Shown here: positions 21,163 to 34,429 of the stretch, one piece after another
Layout: each line of letters opens with the position of its first letter
Numbering within the stretch: the stretch's first letter is position 1
Assembly (NCBI RefSeq): GCF_964656455.1
Contig: NC_135714.1
Location: 82,667,903-82,731,902 of the forward strand
Direction: 5' to 3'
Source of the DNA: Halichoerus grypus
Lineage: Eukaryota; Chordata; Mammalia; Carnivora; Phocidae
DNA length: 64,000 bases
Translations under genes and position numbers: made by a program
The notes under the pieces: model-generated
Database searches by the model: none
Seen by the model: the letters and a program-made list of their open reading frames with translations, nothing else
Told to the model about the DNA's origin: nothing

Positions 21163-22587
21163 CCAATGGAACGGAATAGAGAGCCCAGATATGGACCTTC
21201 AACTCTAGGGTCAAATAATCTTTAACAAAGCAGGAAAAAATATGCAATGGAAAAAAGACAGTCTCTTCAATAAATGGTGCTGGGAAAACTGAACAGCTAT
21301 ATACAGAAGAATGAAACTCGACCATTCTTTTACACCATACGCAAAGATAAACTCAAAATGGATAAAAGACCTCAATGTGAGACAGGAATCCATCAAAATC
21401 CTAGAGGAGAACATAGGCAGTAACCTCTTCGACATTGGCCACAGCAACTTCTTTCAAGACACGTCTCCAAAGGCAAGGGAAACAAAAGCGAAAATGAACT
21501 TTTGGGACTTCATCAAGATGAAAAGCTTCTGCACAGCAAAGGAAACAGCCAACAAAACAAAGAGGCAACCCACGGAATGGGAGATGATTTTTGCAAATGA
21601 CACTACAGACAAAGAGCTGATATCCAAGATCTATAAAGAACTTCTCAAACTCAACACCCAAAAAACAAATAATCAAGTCAAAAAATGGGCAGAAGACATG
21701 AACAGACACTTCTCCAAAGAAGACATACAAATGGCTAACAGACACATGAAAAAATGTTCAGCATCATTAGCCATCAAGGAAATTCAAAGCAAAACCGCAT
21801 CGAGATACCACCTTACACCAGTTAGAATGGCAAAAATTGACAAGGCAAGAAACAACAAATGTTGGAGGCGTTGTGGAGAAAGGGGAATCCTCTTACACCA
21901 TCGGTGGGAGTGCAAGTTGGTACAGCCACTTAGGAAAACAGTGTGGAGTTTCCTCAAAAAATTAAAAATAGAGCTACCCTATGACCCAGCAATTGCACTA
22001 CCGGGTATTTACCCCAAAGACACAGATGTAGTGAAAAGAAGGGCCATATGCACCCTAATGTTCATAGCAGCAATGTCCACAATAGCTAAACTGTGGAAAG
22101 AGCCGAGATGCCCTTCAACAGACGAATGCATAAAGAAGATGTGGTCCATATATAAAATGAAATATTACTCAGCCATCAGAAGGGATGAACACCCAACTTT
22201 TGCATCAACATGGATGGGACTGGAGAAGATCATGCTAAGTGAAATAAGTCAAGCAGAGAAAGTCAATTACCATATGGTTTAACTTATTTGTGGAATATAA
22301 GGAATAGCATGGAGGACATTAGAAGGAAGGGAAAAATAATGGGGGGTGGAATCAGAGAGGGAGATGAACCATGAGAGACTGACTATGGACTCCGAGAAAC
22401 AAACTGAGGGTTTTAGAGGGGAGAGGGGTGATGGGATGGGTTAGCCCGGTGATGGGTATGAATGAGGGCATGTATTGCATGGAGCACCGGGTATTATACA
22501 CAAACAATGAATCATGGAACACTACATCAAAAACTAATGATGTACTGTATGGTGACTAACATAACAAAATAAAAATAAAAGAAAAAA
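21163..22587 (+). mobile_element. 5'-truncated carnivore LINE-1 (ORF2 end plus 3' UTR)
   Basis: The fragment opens in the last part of ORF2. Stop codons in the ORF2 frame (TAG near 21208 and TGA near 21290) are followed by an open stretch, about 21287-22282. This encodes the ORF2 C-terminal region, including the cysteine-bearing segment and the [22 protein letters not shown] end typical of mammalian L1. A 3' UTR with GATGGGTATGAATGAGGGC and ATCAAAAACTAATGATGTAC follows, then an A-rich tail. A short TSD, AAAGTTGA, is at 21155-21162 and 22588-22595. It lacks endonuclease and most of the reverse transcriptase, so it cannot move by itself. Divergence looks low to moderate, so this is a carnivore-lineage copy. 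Confidence 0.95.
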
Positions 22588-22595
22588 AAAGTTGA

Positions 22596-24014
22596 TCTGT
22601 CAGGTAATCTGGGATCTGCCCCTTCTCCTTTGCCCCACCTCTCTTCACAGACTCTCATGCTCTGCTCATTCATCTGAAATCAGTATGGTAGTTATTCCAA
22701 AGTATGAAACCTCTTGAGTGCCAAACTAAGAAACAATTTGAAAAGTGATGCTGAGGGAGCATCACATGGTAAAGCTAGAAAGGCATGAGCGAAAATATCA
22801 GAGGAAAGTATTCTGTCTTACCTAGGTGAGAGACTCATGGGTAGGCTCCTGTCACTTTATCTATCTCCGAAAACCACGTATTACTTATGTCTTCACATTC
22901 AGAAGTTAGATGATAGTGGGGATGCATATTTACACGTTTATTGTGACTGAAAAACAAAATCAGGTTTTGGATTTTTTTTTCCTCACAGAAAGCCTCATTT
23001 AGATTATTGGTTTCACAATTAAGAACTGATTTTGCCAATTAAATTCTTTGGTAGATATTTTTTCTCTAAATAAGTTAAATTTGCCACTCTAATGGTTTAA
23101 TAGAAAACATTTAACACACAAATACAATATACAATTTGCTAGAACTTACAATCATGTGCAGCTATTAAAGCATCAATATAAAGTTTTACCTTACAACTGA
23201 AAATATAATGTTTAAAAATTATTTTAGGAGATGCCCAAGCAAAAATATCGGATACCTCTAGATTACCAAAATGTATTCATCCAGACTAAGTCACTGTGGT
23301 CAAGTCAAGCTGACCAAACACATTTTTTTCCTTTTCATACTCTTGAACACCTCATGACCTTAAGACCACAACACTTTGATTAGCTGAATGACCAAGGTAT
23401 AAAAGCATTCACTAATTTCTTATTTGAACATGTGAGAGAGAACCAAGTATACTAGGTACCTGAAAGGTGGTAGTTTTTGATATTCGAAGGAAAAGGAATA
23501 AAAATAAACTTTTTTACTTGTTTTATAATTCTACATGTTACTAATATCAAACTTTAATAGTACAATTAACAGAATATCTCTTATACGTTTATTTTTTCAT
23601 ACTATTTGAGTGGGTATTTTTGTCCATCTAAGTTTATCTAAGAGCAAAACCTGAGATAGAGATCCTTTTCAAATGATTTAGTGAAAAAGTGCCCTGAAGA
23701 GAAAGAAGATTAAGGGAAGCAGGAAGGACAGGAAATAAAACCTAAGCAGGAGAGAAGTCTTAACTGGTCATTAGCTTCAGGCTAATCCCACTGAAAAGCT
23801 CTGAGCTCGAACCACACAACAGAATGAGACATGTTGCAGGGAGATGACCTTTTGGACGCACATGAGCCAAGGTCTCTGGGGCAGGTGGTATTTCCTGTGT
23901 GACCAGTACTCTGGGGGCAATTCTCTGGAGAAGAGGGCCACTGTCAGTCAGCACTCACAGCTTATGGGGAATGGGTGCTCTGGATGGTCAAGGGGGTCTG
24001 GGAGGGGCACAACA
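22596..24014. other. Intergenic, no gene seen
   Basis: AT-rich sequence to about 23620, then a degraded LTR-like segment (23640-23990). No coding signal. Confidence 0.45.
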
Positions 24015-24155
24015 ACCTCTCTAGTTTTCTGTTTAGGAACAAGGAAACCAAGGCTCAGAATGTTTAAGGATCATGCTCCAGTGTTCCACAGGTAGTAAGT
24101 GATGGAGTTATGGCCCAAGTGCAGGTCTTTTGACACTAAAGCCACACAGTGAAGT
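24015..24155 (-). repeat. MIR SINE remnant
   Basis: AAGGAAACCAAGGCTCAGAAT and CAGGTAGTAAGTGATGGAGT are reversed MIR core sequence. Confidence 0.6.
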
Positions 24156-24254
24156 TCAGTCCTTTCCCATGTCAAACTGTTTCATGTCCAGTGTACATAG
24201 TGTATGGAGCTAAATGATTTGATATGAAATCAGACTAGCTATGTTGTTGTACTA

Positions 24255-24415
24255 GCTATGCTCTTGGAAATATATCCTTTGGATCTATGACTTAGGCAGG
24301 TTACTTAACATTTCTGATTCTCCACTTCTTAATCTGAAAAATGTGAACAATAATAACTAGCATGGTATTCTGATGATGAAAGAAGACAAACATGTAAAGC
24401 ACCTAGTGTTCTTTT
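24255..24415 (+). repeat. MIR SINE
   Basis: ATGACTTAGGCAGGTTACTTA, TTCTTAATCTGAAAAATGTG and CATGTAAAGCACCTAG match the MIR core. Confidence 0.7.
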
Positions 24416-24599
24416 TTACGTAGTACATGTGCTCCAAAATACCCATTTCCTTTCTTTTTCTTTTACCTATGAATAGACCCATTAAAGCAGTGTAGAGAAT
24501 ATACTGGGTAACACAACTAATATATTGGACAGCACATAAATGTATACACATGTTGCTAAGAGGGAACATTGTCAAAAGAGACTGGATTTTCTAGAAAGG

Positions 24600-24799
24600 T
24601 TATTTATTTATATATTTACTTGAGAGACAGACAGAGAGAGAGAGTGCCAGGGGAGGGGGGGGGAGAGAAAGAGAGAATCCCAAGCAGACTCTGAACTCTG
24701 CACGGAGCCCAACATGGCTCGGTCTCACAACCCTGAGATCATGACCTGAGCTGAAATCAAGAGTCAGACACTTAACCAACTGAGCCACCCAGGCGCCCC
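24600..24799 (-). mobile_element. Can-SINE, older copy
   Basis: Reversed element ending CCACCCAGGCGCCCC at 24799. Its body reads CATGACCTGAGCTGAAATCAAGAGTC, the older CAAGAGTC subtype. I could not define a TSD. Confidence 0.9.
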
Positions 24800-24809
24800 T
24801 GCCTTTTTG

Positions 24810-25530
24810 CTCTTTTTATTTTATTTGCTCCTTTATTTTAAGGTACTCCAATTTGTCAGTCCTTTCTCTTATGGTCAGCACACTTTATGTTTTCAGAAAT
24901 CTTTACTAACCTCACATTTAAAATATAATCTCCATGTTATCTTTTAGATACTTCCTTCTGTTACATTTCACATTTTATTCTATTAGCCATCTGGAATTGA
25001 TTTTTATTTATTTATTGTGTGATGTAGTAGTTAAGCTTTATTTTTTTCATATGGATATCTAATTAACATAACACCATTTATTAAAAAGACTGTGCTTTGC
25101 CATTGTTCTGTAGTGCCTCATTAGACATAAATCAAGTATCCAGATATTTGGGTCTATTTCTGAACTCTATTCTGATCCTTCAGTTTATCTGTCCTTACAT
25201 CAATACTGCACTTTATTATTGTAGCTCTGTAATTATTTTTATATTAAATAGAGCAGGTGGCTCCACTTTGTCCTTCTTCAAGGTTGCCTTGGATATTTGC
25301 ATTTTAATATACATTTCTACAAAAAGATCCACTGGGATTTTAATTAGGATTGCATTCTATTTTTAGATTAATTTTGGCAAAATCTTTACAATACTGAGCC
25401 TTCCAATCTATGAACATGGTATGTTTTCCCACATATTTAGGTCTTTAATTTTCGTCAAAATTGCTTAATATTTTCGGGGGAAAAGTATTGTATGGATTTC
25501 TTTAGATTTTAAAAAACTGGATGTTTGAAA
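24810..25530 (-). mobile_element. Old LINE-1 ORF2 fragment
   Basis: Read on the minus strand this is diverged L1 ORF2. Plus-strand landmarks are CACCATTTATTAAAAAGACTG, TTCAGTTTATCTGTCC, TTTTAATTAGGATTGCATTC and CTTCCAATCTATGAACATGG. Many stops and indels, no open frame of any length. Confidence 0.75.
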
Positions 25531-26989
25531 TTTTTTGGTAAACCTGTGTACTTTTGAAGAAAAATTAATTGACTCAGAATTTGACTCTGATTTTCTGAGA
25601 ATGCCAGTATATTCAGGCTGATGCTCATTTGCACACAAGCATAAGGTAATAAGGCTACTATGAACGTGCTAATTTCCTGGGATATATTATTTTAATTTTC
25701 TATAGTAATAACTGATGAATTTTAATTCAGTATTAATTCAGTGTTATGAAAGGTTTCCAGAGAAACGGCCATATAAAAAAACATTCCACATAATCAGTCT
25801 ATCACTTTCTATGTATTTTAAGTGAGAATTTATTCATGTAAGTAAATTGTGTCTAGAATTTAGTTTAAGGAAAATATTCATTTTGGTAATGATGTGATAT
25901 ACCGCTTATGTTATTCAGGGTCACTTTAAGAAACAGATAGCAGATTTAATTTGAGTACTTTGAAGAAAGTTGAATAAGGAAATGTTTTACAATAGCATAG
26001 GCAGGATATACGCTCTATCATGAAGCTAGTAACAGCAAAGCATTCTTACTACTCTTTCATTTAAATTGACAAGAAGAAGGAGTAATTACCAAACCCTGAG
26101 ACATGGGCTCCTTGAAGGTCCTGTGACCTTCAGAGCAGGCACACATAAATCCCATATGAGGGGGTCCTTCTGGCTCATAATTCTTCTTCCAGTGATCCCA
26201 CTGGCCGGAGCCAATCAAAAGCCAAAGATAAGAGAATATTTGATGCAGTTCATACATTTCAGCTTCCGGGAGATAACAGCTCAAAGCAGAGAACAATATA
26301 GAATGACTCCAGAGGGTCAAACAGAAGACATCCAACATATTACTTTGACAAATCAGGAAAAACTTCCAGAAAGCTAAACTATTAAACCATCAATTTGGTA
26401 ACGATAGTACCTCTAGACCTTTTACATATAGCTTCACTGTCTGCTGTATAGTGCATGCTGTTGGCATCCAACTGAGGTTGCCTTTACCCATCTGTACCCA
26501 TAACCCTGTTACTGGATTGTTGACTAATAATAATTCACCATTGCCCTTTCTCCAGAGAATCACTGTTGGCTGATAAGGAGCTTCTTTCTTAGGGGGATGC
26601 TTCTTCTCTCTCTTCCCTCAAGAAGTCAACCAATGTCAAACTGACACAGCAGTGCAATAGCTGGCTCACTTACCACGATGTGGGATTAACTCTGTTGTGC
26701 AACTTGTGCTTTAAAATTTTCCCAAGGGATCAGACTGAAGCTAGTGTCTAACTAAGAATACATTCTTGATTAGTTTGTTACACATTACCCTATCCAGTTT
26801 CCTTCCCTTTGCTCTGCTGAGAGCACTTCCCCAATAAACCACTGGAGCAAGAAGCCCCGTCTTGGGTTCTACCTCTAAGATACCTGATATAAGATGTTCT
26901 GTAATATGATTCATATGTGTACATGTTGTTAATGACAGCACATTTTTTGTTATCTTTAATCCTTTATTTTAAAATAGCTAGCATTTATT
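25531..26989. other. Intergenic, no gene seen
   Basis: Unassigned AT-rich DNA. Overlapping ~100-codon frames on both strands at 26057-26377 have no recognisable homology. Confidence 0.45.
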
Positions 26990-27215
26990 AAGCACTAAAA
27001 ATAGACTAGCATTTAATAAGTATTTTACATGCATTTTATAGTTTTATCATCTCAGCAAAGCAAAGAAGAACACTCATAATTCTCACCGTATAAATGAGGA
27101 TATATGTAAAGGTTAAGGAATATCCTGAGGACACACAGATAGGAAACAGCAAAGCTGATATTCAAAAAGGATCTGTTCAACTCCAAAAACAAAGCTCTTA
27201 ACCACTAAAATATAT
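26990..27215 (-). repeat. MIR SINE
   Basis: Reversed MIR: GTATAAATGAGGATATATGT, CCTGAGGACACACAGATAGG and GCTCTTAACCACTAAAATAT. Confidence 0.7.
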
Positions 27216-27479
27216 TATCAACTTTCTAAATTAAAAATATCTAATATTTATTGAGAACTCACTAATCACTTTACCTGTATTATATTATTAAATTCTCATA
27301 ATATTCTATAAAGTGGCTGCTAAAATTATCCCTATTTTAATAGAGTCCAGATGAGGGCTTGCTTCCTTAGCACCTCCTCTAGAAGTATGTGGATGGCCTA
27401 TATTACCATATCACATATGATGTAATCTTTTTTTTTTTTCCACAATGACTGTAATTGCATGACTATCCCACTGAATAAG

Positions 27480-27580
27480 CAGAGGGCTAATAATTATTTC
27501 TGTATTGCTAGCACCTCCTACAATGCTGAGCACACAGTAGGTGTTCATTAACCTTACATAAATGAATGGCTGAAGAGTGA
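27480..27580 (+). repeat. L2 LINE 3' end
   Basis: CTGAGCACACAGTAGGTGTT and AATGAATGGCTGAA match the L2 terminus. It lies directly left of the LTR at 27603. Confidence 0.65.
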
Positions 27581-27602
27581 ATAGATTGGGAGAATTCACT
27601 TT

Positions 27603-27967
27603 TGTCCTAGTTTGGGCTGCTATAACAGAACATCATGGACTGGGTGGCTTAAGCAACAAACATTTATTTCCCACAGTTCTGAAGCTAGGAAGTCCAAGGT
27701 CAAGGTGCCAGAGGACCGAGTGTCTGGTTAGGACTTGCTTTCTGGTTTACAAATGGCAGTCTTCTCCTTGTATCCTCTTATGATAAAGAGCAGAGAGAGG
27801 GAGCAAGCTCTAGTGTGTCTTCTTAAAGAGGGACTAATCCTATTCATGATGGCTCTACCTTCATTGCCTAGTCACCTTCCAAAGACCCCACCTCCTAATA
27901 CCATTATGTTGGTGGTTAGGATTCCAACAATTGGATTTTGGAGAAAACAAACATTCAGTCCATAACA
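27603..27967 (-). mobile_element. MaLR-type solo LTR (MLT1/MST-like)
   Basis: Reading the minus strand, the element starts TGTTATGGACTGAATG and ends AACTAGGACA, 365 bp, with AATAAATGTTTGTTGCTTAA near the end (polyadenylation-signal region). A 5-bp TSD with one mismatch, ACTTT / ACTCT, is at 27598-27602 and 27968-27972. No internal retroviral sequence. Confidence 0.75.
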
Positions 27968-28179
27968 ACTCTTTTTCAATAATATTAAAATCTATTGCTG
28001 AGTTCTTATTGCTCATTCAATTTGGCAAGAGAAAGTCTCTTTTCAGTTTTTTGTTTTTCTCTCTTGAGAATAACTTTAATCTGTGAGACCACATATTCCC
28101 ATTTGATACTATAGGTGTACTCTGAAAAAAGAATCATCAACTATCAGGACTGGATTAGAATCATCAAAATCCTCTCTTG

Positions 28180-28290
28180 TGTAAACTCTCATTTTACAAA
28201 TGGGGAAAATGAGAAGATGTGGAGAAGCTGAATTCACCAAGTCACAAAGCATCTGGTCAGCAAGCCAGCACTGGACCTTGTTGGTCTGGG
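28180..28290 (-). repeat. MIR SINE remnant
   Basis: CATTTTACAAATGGGGAAAA and CCAAGTCACAAAGCATCTGG resemble reversed MIR. Confidence 0.6.
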
Positions 28291-28409
28291 TTGCCTCCTT
28301 AACACAAACAGTGAGATGTATATATGCATATATATTTATATTTATACCTTCATCATCTGTGATGGCCTATGTCATTTAAGAATAAGAAGAGCTAGCAATT
28401 ATTCAATTT

Positions 28410-28600
28410 TAATATATGTGCAGCATTATGTTGGGAGCACTACATACCTCATCTAATTCAGTCCTCCGAACACTCCTATGAAAGAAGTATGGTTACATTG
28501 TCCTGTTAGAGATAAAGAATTTGAGGTACAAAGAAGGTAAGCAGCTTACCCAAGCTTTAAATCACAAAGTCTTGAGTCCAGAGCCTTCCACTAAACACTA
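28410..28600 (-). repeat. MIR SINE
   Basis: GTTAGAGATAAAGAATTTGAGG, GCAGCTTACCCAAG and GAGTCCAGAGCCTTCCAC follow reversed MIR. Confidence 0.65.
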
Positions 28601-30539
28601 AAACTAAGGTTTGTTCTGGCTTTTACTTTCCATGAAATTCCTGATAGAAGATATACATTTCTATTGCTTGGGTAAAGGAGTCATTAAAACCAAGAATTTT
28701 CAGCTTCACTTGTCTCATTCTCTCACTGAAAACCACCACTGGCATAATACAGTTTGAGACAGTTTTCATACCAGCAAGGAATTAAAAAGGAACACATATT
28801 ATGTATGAAAACAAAAATCACTAAAACGTTGGTACTTAATAACAATAAAATCATATTTTTAGTATAGTACGGTTCTTACTATTTGACATTAAAGAAATTT
28901 TACTTATTCTGTAACTCTTTCATAGTTCTTTTTCTAATACAGGTACTTTTAAAGTTTAAAATAAAGTAGAATTATTTTTATTGATTAAATAGTTCACAAG
29001 AAATAGAATATAAGAAGGCAAAGAAATTGTTTCCATAAAAATGATCATCAATGCACATGCTTAATGTTGAGATATTGTAAGTGTGAAGAGTAAAAAAATG
29101 TTTAGTAAACAGGTCTTCTCAAGTATTACATGCTTTATTTACAGATTGTCACCTTGATCAGGAATCATGCAAGCATTACTGTTTACATTTTTTTAAGGAG
29201 AGAGGCAAAAACATATGTCTATTTGCCAAAAGGCATTGAGTCACTTTCAGTACACATCTAGATGTATAAATGAAATTGATATGTGAATTTGTCTTTAATT
29301 CATATTTTTCTCTAAGAAAATATTACCATTTTTCTTCAATTAAGGCATAAACAGACTCTATGCAATTAAATGTATCATTTGATTCATTCATGGCCTTGCA
29401 TATTTTGATAGCTCTTTCAATTTTATCACATGAAAGCATCACATTGCATGAATGTATCACATTTGGGTATCCTTTCCTTTAGTGAAGGTTATCTTTGTTC
29501 ATTCAACTTTGGATTTGAATTTGAATTTGGTTGCTCTGAAAATAAGCACTGTGTTTCAATTTTATTTACAAACTTCATTGAAGGGAATGAAAACAGGTCC
29601 TGTTTTAAGTATTTGTTAATGTAATAGAGATATTAACAGTGGTGACCACTGGCCATTGGATATCTGAGTAAACATGGCCTGGTTTCGAGCTAGAGTTCTC
29701 ATAGCAGCTCCAAGCTCTCTTTAAAATTTGTGTGCTGCGTTGCATGTTTTTTTCATATTTCTCTATGCCTCTGTGCACTTGTCCATGTGTGCTATTCTAG
29801 TTCTTTGCCATGTCAAACCCTGAGGTGAATATCCCCTCCTTTACTACTTCCTCAAAATTTCAATCTGTCAGCATTTTGTGATTTAGTGAACTAACTGAAT
29901 ATTTGAGGCGTTCTGAGCGAGGAGCATTTCACATAATCCACAACATTCTACCATCTTGCTTACTCCTTTGTTTCTTCCTTTCCATTCTATTAGCTTCCAA
30001 AGTCTGGACACCCCCTGTTTGGTCCTCCTTTTATATCACAGGCCCCTTGTCCAATGGACTCTATCAAGTGGAGCAGGCCTGCAGGGTTGCTCTGCTTTCC
30101 TAGTCACCAGTGAACAAATATTCTCAAATTTTTAATATAAAGTATAAATCCTCTAAATCCTTTTGAGTAAATGGCCCTTTCTTTTTATTTAAATCAATTC
30201 CAAAATAACATACTACCTGAGTAAAGAAAAATATATCAAATGGAACCAAATTTATTTAACAATGTAAAAGTCACAAACAGAGATGGTATTACCTAACTTA
30301 AAAAGAATAGAGCTGAGCCTTAACCAGGCCTTAAAAAATATCTAACAACTATGATTAATTTTACATAAAAAGACAGACAAGTCTTTGAATAAAGAGGGAA
30401 AAGAATTGAGGTGTGGAAGATGTTGGCCAGTGGAGTAGGTGAGGATAACTGACTACTTTTATGAGCAGGTGCGATGAAATATACTTGGCAAGATCAAGTT
30501 TCTCTTTTTAGTGATTAAGAAATAAATTTAGAGGGACAG
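28601..30539. other. Intergenic, no gene or clear repeat seen
   Basis: AT-rich unique sequence with only short frames. Confidence 0.45.
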
Positions 30540-30979
30540 AAAAGCATAGGGAGAATAAAATCAGCACCCATGCAGCCAACATTAAGCATAAGAAATAAAT
30601 CATTACAATTGAAGCCTCCTGTGAACTGTCTCTTATTGCATTCCCCTGAATTTTGTATCATGCTGCAGCATGTTTTATATTTCTACTACATATGTATGAA
30701 TTCCATAAATAGATATTGTATTTTACATATTTTAAAAATTTTAGAAATGCTATTATACTCTATATATTCTTTAGCAGTTTGCTTTCTCAATATTGTTTTT
30801 AAGTTCTATTCATGCCCATATATATGTAGTTTGAGTTCTTTCATTTTAACTACTGTATGGTTTTGTTGTTGTATGAATAAACAGATGTTTATGTAGAGTT
30901 CCACTAGAAGACATTTAATTTTCTCTTTTTCTTTCTTCTTTCTTCCTTTCTTCTTTCTTTCTTCTTTTAACTTTTTTAT

Positions 30980-31010
<31 letters not shown>

Positions 31011-31335
31011 TTGCTGTTGTTGTTACTAAACCAATGCTGCTATGAGCATTTTGGTTAGCTTCCTTTGTGTATACATGTGAATAGTGTATATCTAGTGGTA
31101 GAATCACTGGGTTAGAAGGTATGTACATCTTTAATTCTATTTGATATTCCAAATTGCTTGTTAATATGGCTGAACCAACTTACATTCTGCCAGGAATACA
31201 TGATCTTCATTGACACTTTTAATTTTATCAAATCAGATGCATGGGAAAGAGTATCTCATTGTGTTTTCAAGTTGCACTTTTCTCAGTAAATGAGAAGTTC
31301 AGCATCTTTTAGTATGTTTGCTGGCTATCTGTTTC
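30540..31335 (-). mobile_element. Old LINE-1 3' region
   Basis: The plus strand shows reversed L1 3' sequence (ACCAATGCTGCTATGAGCAT, AATCACTGGGTTAGAAGG, CCAAATTGCTTGTTAATATGG, TCTCATTGTGTTTTCAAG). It is heavily diverged and interrupted by CTTT and GAT microsatellites. Confidence 0.65.
30925..31008. repeat. Pyrimidine (CTTT/TTC) and (GAT)9 microsatellites
   Basis: Mixed CTTT/TTC repeats to about 30967, then GATGATGATGATGATGATG (nine units in all) at about 30980-31006. Confidence 0.85.
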
Positions 31336-32479
31336 CTTGTGGGTAAATTGTTATAACTCTAGCAGCTTTATACTCTGTCAACTTGACTAGGCTAGACCTG
31401 TTTCCCAGAGTCCCTTTCCTTTTATAGTTCCAGTTAGAGTTGGCCAAAGAGAAATTTGCATGATATTTGGAAGCAGCTCCCATTTACTTTGAAAATTGTC
31501 ATGAGTAGGTATGTTGAGAAATAGATGCAGAGATGTCCATGGTTTCCACCTTGCCTTTTCTTTTTTCCACTACATTTAGCTCCTCTTCATATAGCTAGCC
31601 CTAGCCAGTCATGTTCCCAAGCTCCCCAGCAGATTCAGAAGCCATAGCCTTCAGTAGGCCTCTCCACCAACACTCCTTTGTGTTTTCATGCTAGTCATTG
31701 GAAGCCCCTGGCTTCAGGAGAGCTAGTTAGTGATTTGTCTCTTGTTCTCTAATTTCTCCCTTTGGAATCATTTCCCAGTTTTGCCTAATTGTTTAAGTTC
31801 CTATTACTATAATAAGTTTCTCAAACAAAACAAAACAAAAACACAGAAAAGTTGGAAGAGCTTGAAGAGCTTATAAACTCATGAAAACCTAACTAAGGCT
31901 GAGATCAGAGAGAGAAGACAGGGGCTGAAATGAAACCAACATCTGACATAGCTTTTTGCCTCAAAGCATTTGTTAAATCATAAGTATCTCTCCAGATTCC
32001 AAGAGGATGAGTGTAATAAAAGTAGACTGGAGGGTAGACCAGGTGGAAAGTGACCAAGAGGGCAAGAACTAAGCAAAGTTTTAGGCAGTCTCATGAGCTA
32101 GGGAGGGCAGGAGGGAGGAAAAAAAAAAAAAAAAAAGAGTATCAAGCTCTCCAAGGCGAAGGAGACCTGGTAGAAACTTTGGTTTCCAATTGGATGACTG
32201 AAGAGGTACATTTTATGAGTGATTGCTAACCAATAATAGAACAGAATTTACAAACTGAAGCCCAGATTCAAATCAATTTAAACCTAGACTGTATAAAGGT
32301 AATCTGCCCCACATTCCTTAAATGATAAAAGCAAAAGTAAATTCTTTATAGAGAAAGATAGCATCATTCTGCTACTTAAATTATTTCTAGAAATTTTCAT
32401 ATAAAATAGCCTGCATTCAACAAAATTACTGTATGTACATTCAATAAAAATACTGTATAAAAATAAAACATACACTGAG
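31336..32479. other. Intergenic, no gene seen
   Basis: Possible old LTR at about 31360-31770 (CTCTGTCAACTTGACTAGGC); otherwise unassigned, with an A18 run at 32119. Confidence 0.4.
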
Positions 32480-34070
32480 AAATACATTCAAATGAGCAGA
32501 AACCAACAGGTTAAAAAGTAGAAATAAACACACAGGAAATACATATATTGGCATTTTCAGACAGGGGCTTTAAAATAACTGTAAGATATTTTAGAAAAAT
32601 GAAAGAAAAGATAAAGAATTTTACCAGAAAATTTAAATCCATAAAAAGATATCTAAAGGAAATTTTATAACTGAAATATACAATAATTAAATTTTAGAAC
32701 TTAGTAGATAAATTTAAAGCTGGTTAACACAGAAGAGAGGAGGCCTAGTGAACTGAAGCACCAAGGGAATATTATGGAAAAGTAGATTAAGAGACACATG
32801 GAGACATAGTGAAAAGTCATACATGCAATTGATGCTCCAGAAGGAAACAAGATAAAATTGGGAAAGAATCAATATTTGAAGAGATAATGGTTAAAAAAAT
32901 TGCAAAAATTGATGAAAAATCTATAGCCACATATTTAAGAAGCACAACAGACACAACATAGGATAAATATAAAGAATATCACATGTAGAGTCATCATAGT
33001 AACCTTCCTTAAAATCAAAGGAAAAAATTATTAAAACCATCCAATAAAAATATCAGGAGATGTTTTTTTTTTTTTTGAGAGAGAGAGAGACCACATGTGC
33101 GCTTGTGCACGCATGAGTTGGGGGGGAGGGGCAGGGGGAGAGGGAGAGGGAGAATCTTAGGCAGACTCCATGCCCAGCATGGAGCCCGTTGTGGAGCTCC
33201 ATTTCAGGACCCTGAGAGCACGACCTGAGCCAAAACCAAGAGTTGGACACTTAACCAACTGAGCTACCCAGGCACCCCTCAGAAGATATTTTAAAATGTA
33301 ATTTAACAAGGTGAGTTTAAATTTGTGCACAAATGCCAAGGGCCAAAAATAGCCAAGCCATTCTTGAAGGGGAAAATCTCTTGAGGACTTTGAGTGTAGA
33401 GGAACATTTTTAAAACAGGACACAAAAAAATATGGATAAATATCATTATATTAAAATGTTGTTCACCAATATATGCCATTAAGAGAGTGACACAAAGGTG
33501 GGAGAAGATATTTGCTATAACAGGACTAGTAATATGTAAAATGACTAGTAAGACAAATATAGATAAACCAATAGAAAAATGGGAGCGAGATGTTAACTGC
33601 CACTTTAAAAACTTAGAAAGGTCAAGGGACCAATGCATATATGAAGAGGCTCTTCTCCATATTAATTAGTGGGAAAATTGGAATTGGAATTGTGAGATTC
33701 CTCTCTACTTACCAGAATTATAAAATATCATAAAGCCTTGTAATGGAGACATGTGGATCCATCATATATGGTTGAAAAGGGATTGGTATAGGGACTTTGG
33801 AAAACTATTTAGCATCGTCTACTCAATTTGAATGTACATATTCCCGAAGACCAGCAATTTCACATCTAAATTCATGCTCAAGAGAACACACTAAAAGACC
33901 TCTTCAAAAACATTCTTGCCTGCCTTATTTTTATTAGCCAATGGAAACAATCCAAATGTCTACTAAACAAAATGAGCAAAATTTGATATATTCATACAAT
34001 GGAATACTTGATAGCAATGAACATTAACGAACCCCACCTAAAAATAACTTTAAAAAGAAAATATATATGG
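32480..34070 (+). mobile_element. Ancient LINE-1/HAL1-like fragment split by a SINE
   Basis: Diverged plus-strand L1-type sequence. The left part resembles the ORF1 end (AAAATCTATAGCCACATA, TCACATGTAGAGTCATCATAGT). The right part resembles the ORF2 C-terminus and the ATTCATACAATGGAATACTTG motif. The Can-SINE at 33067-33278 interrupts it. Family assignment between L1 and HAL1 is uncertain. Confidence 0.6.
33067..33278 (-). mobile_element. Can-SINE inserted in an old L1
   Basis: Reversed element with a GA-rich tail and the head GGGGTGCCTGGGTAGC read from the right. Imperfect TSD TCAGGAGATGTTTT / TCAGAAGATATTTT at 33053-33066 and 33279-33292. It interrupts an ancient plus-strand L1 fragment. 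Confidence 0.92.
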
Positions 34071-34429
34071 GCAATTTTTCTGCCAACACCTGCAATCTGG
34101 CTGTAAGTGGGAGCTGGCATGAGAATCACCTGCTCACCCCTGGGCAAGGCTGTGCCAAGAGTTGGGTAGGACGAGGGAAGTTCTGCTTCCACTGAAGTTG
34201 TAGAAAGCTAGAAAGAGTGGTGCTTTGACCCTAACAACAAGAAAATCAGCTTTCTGATTTAGTTCTAGATGCTGCAGAGAGCATCAGGGACTTCTCTTTG
34301 GCAAAAAGCCACAGAAATGCCAATTTGGCCCAGAGCAGTTCCCTTCCTTGAAAATTTGAGATCGCTCAAATTATCTCTGTTTCTCATCTCTCTTCAAAAA
34401 AAGGTTTTTTTTTTTAATTTCCAGAATTT

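Noticed and set aside
21311..22282. 323-codon frame as a host gene
   Set aside because: It is the C-terminal part of L1 ORF2 with upstream stops and an L1 3' UTR; a dead transposon.
26057..26377. Overlapping ~100-codon frames on both strands
   Set aside because: Mirror frames over the same bases, no homology, no Kozak or splice support.
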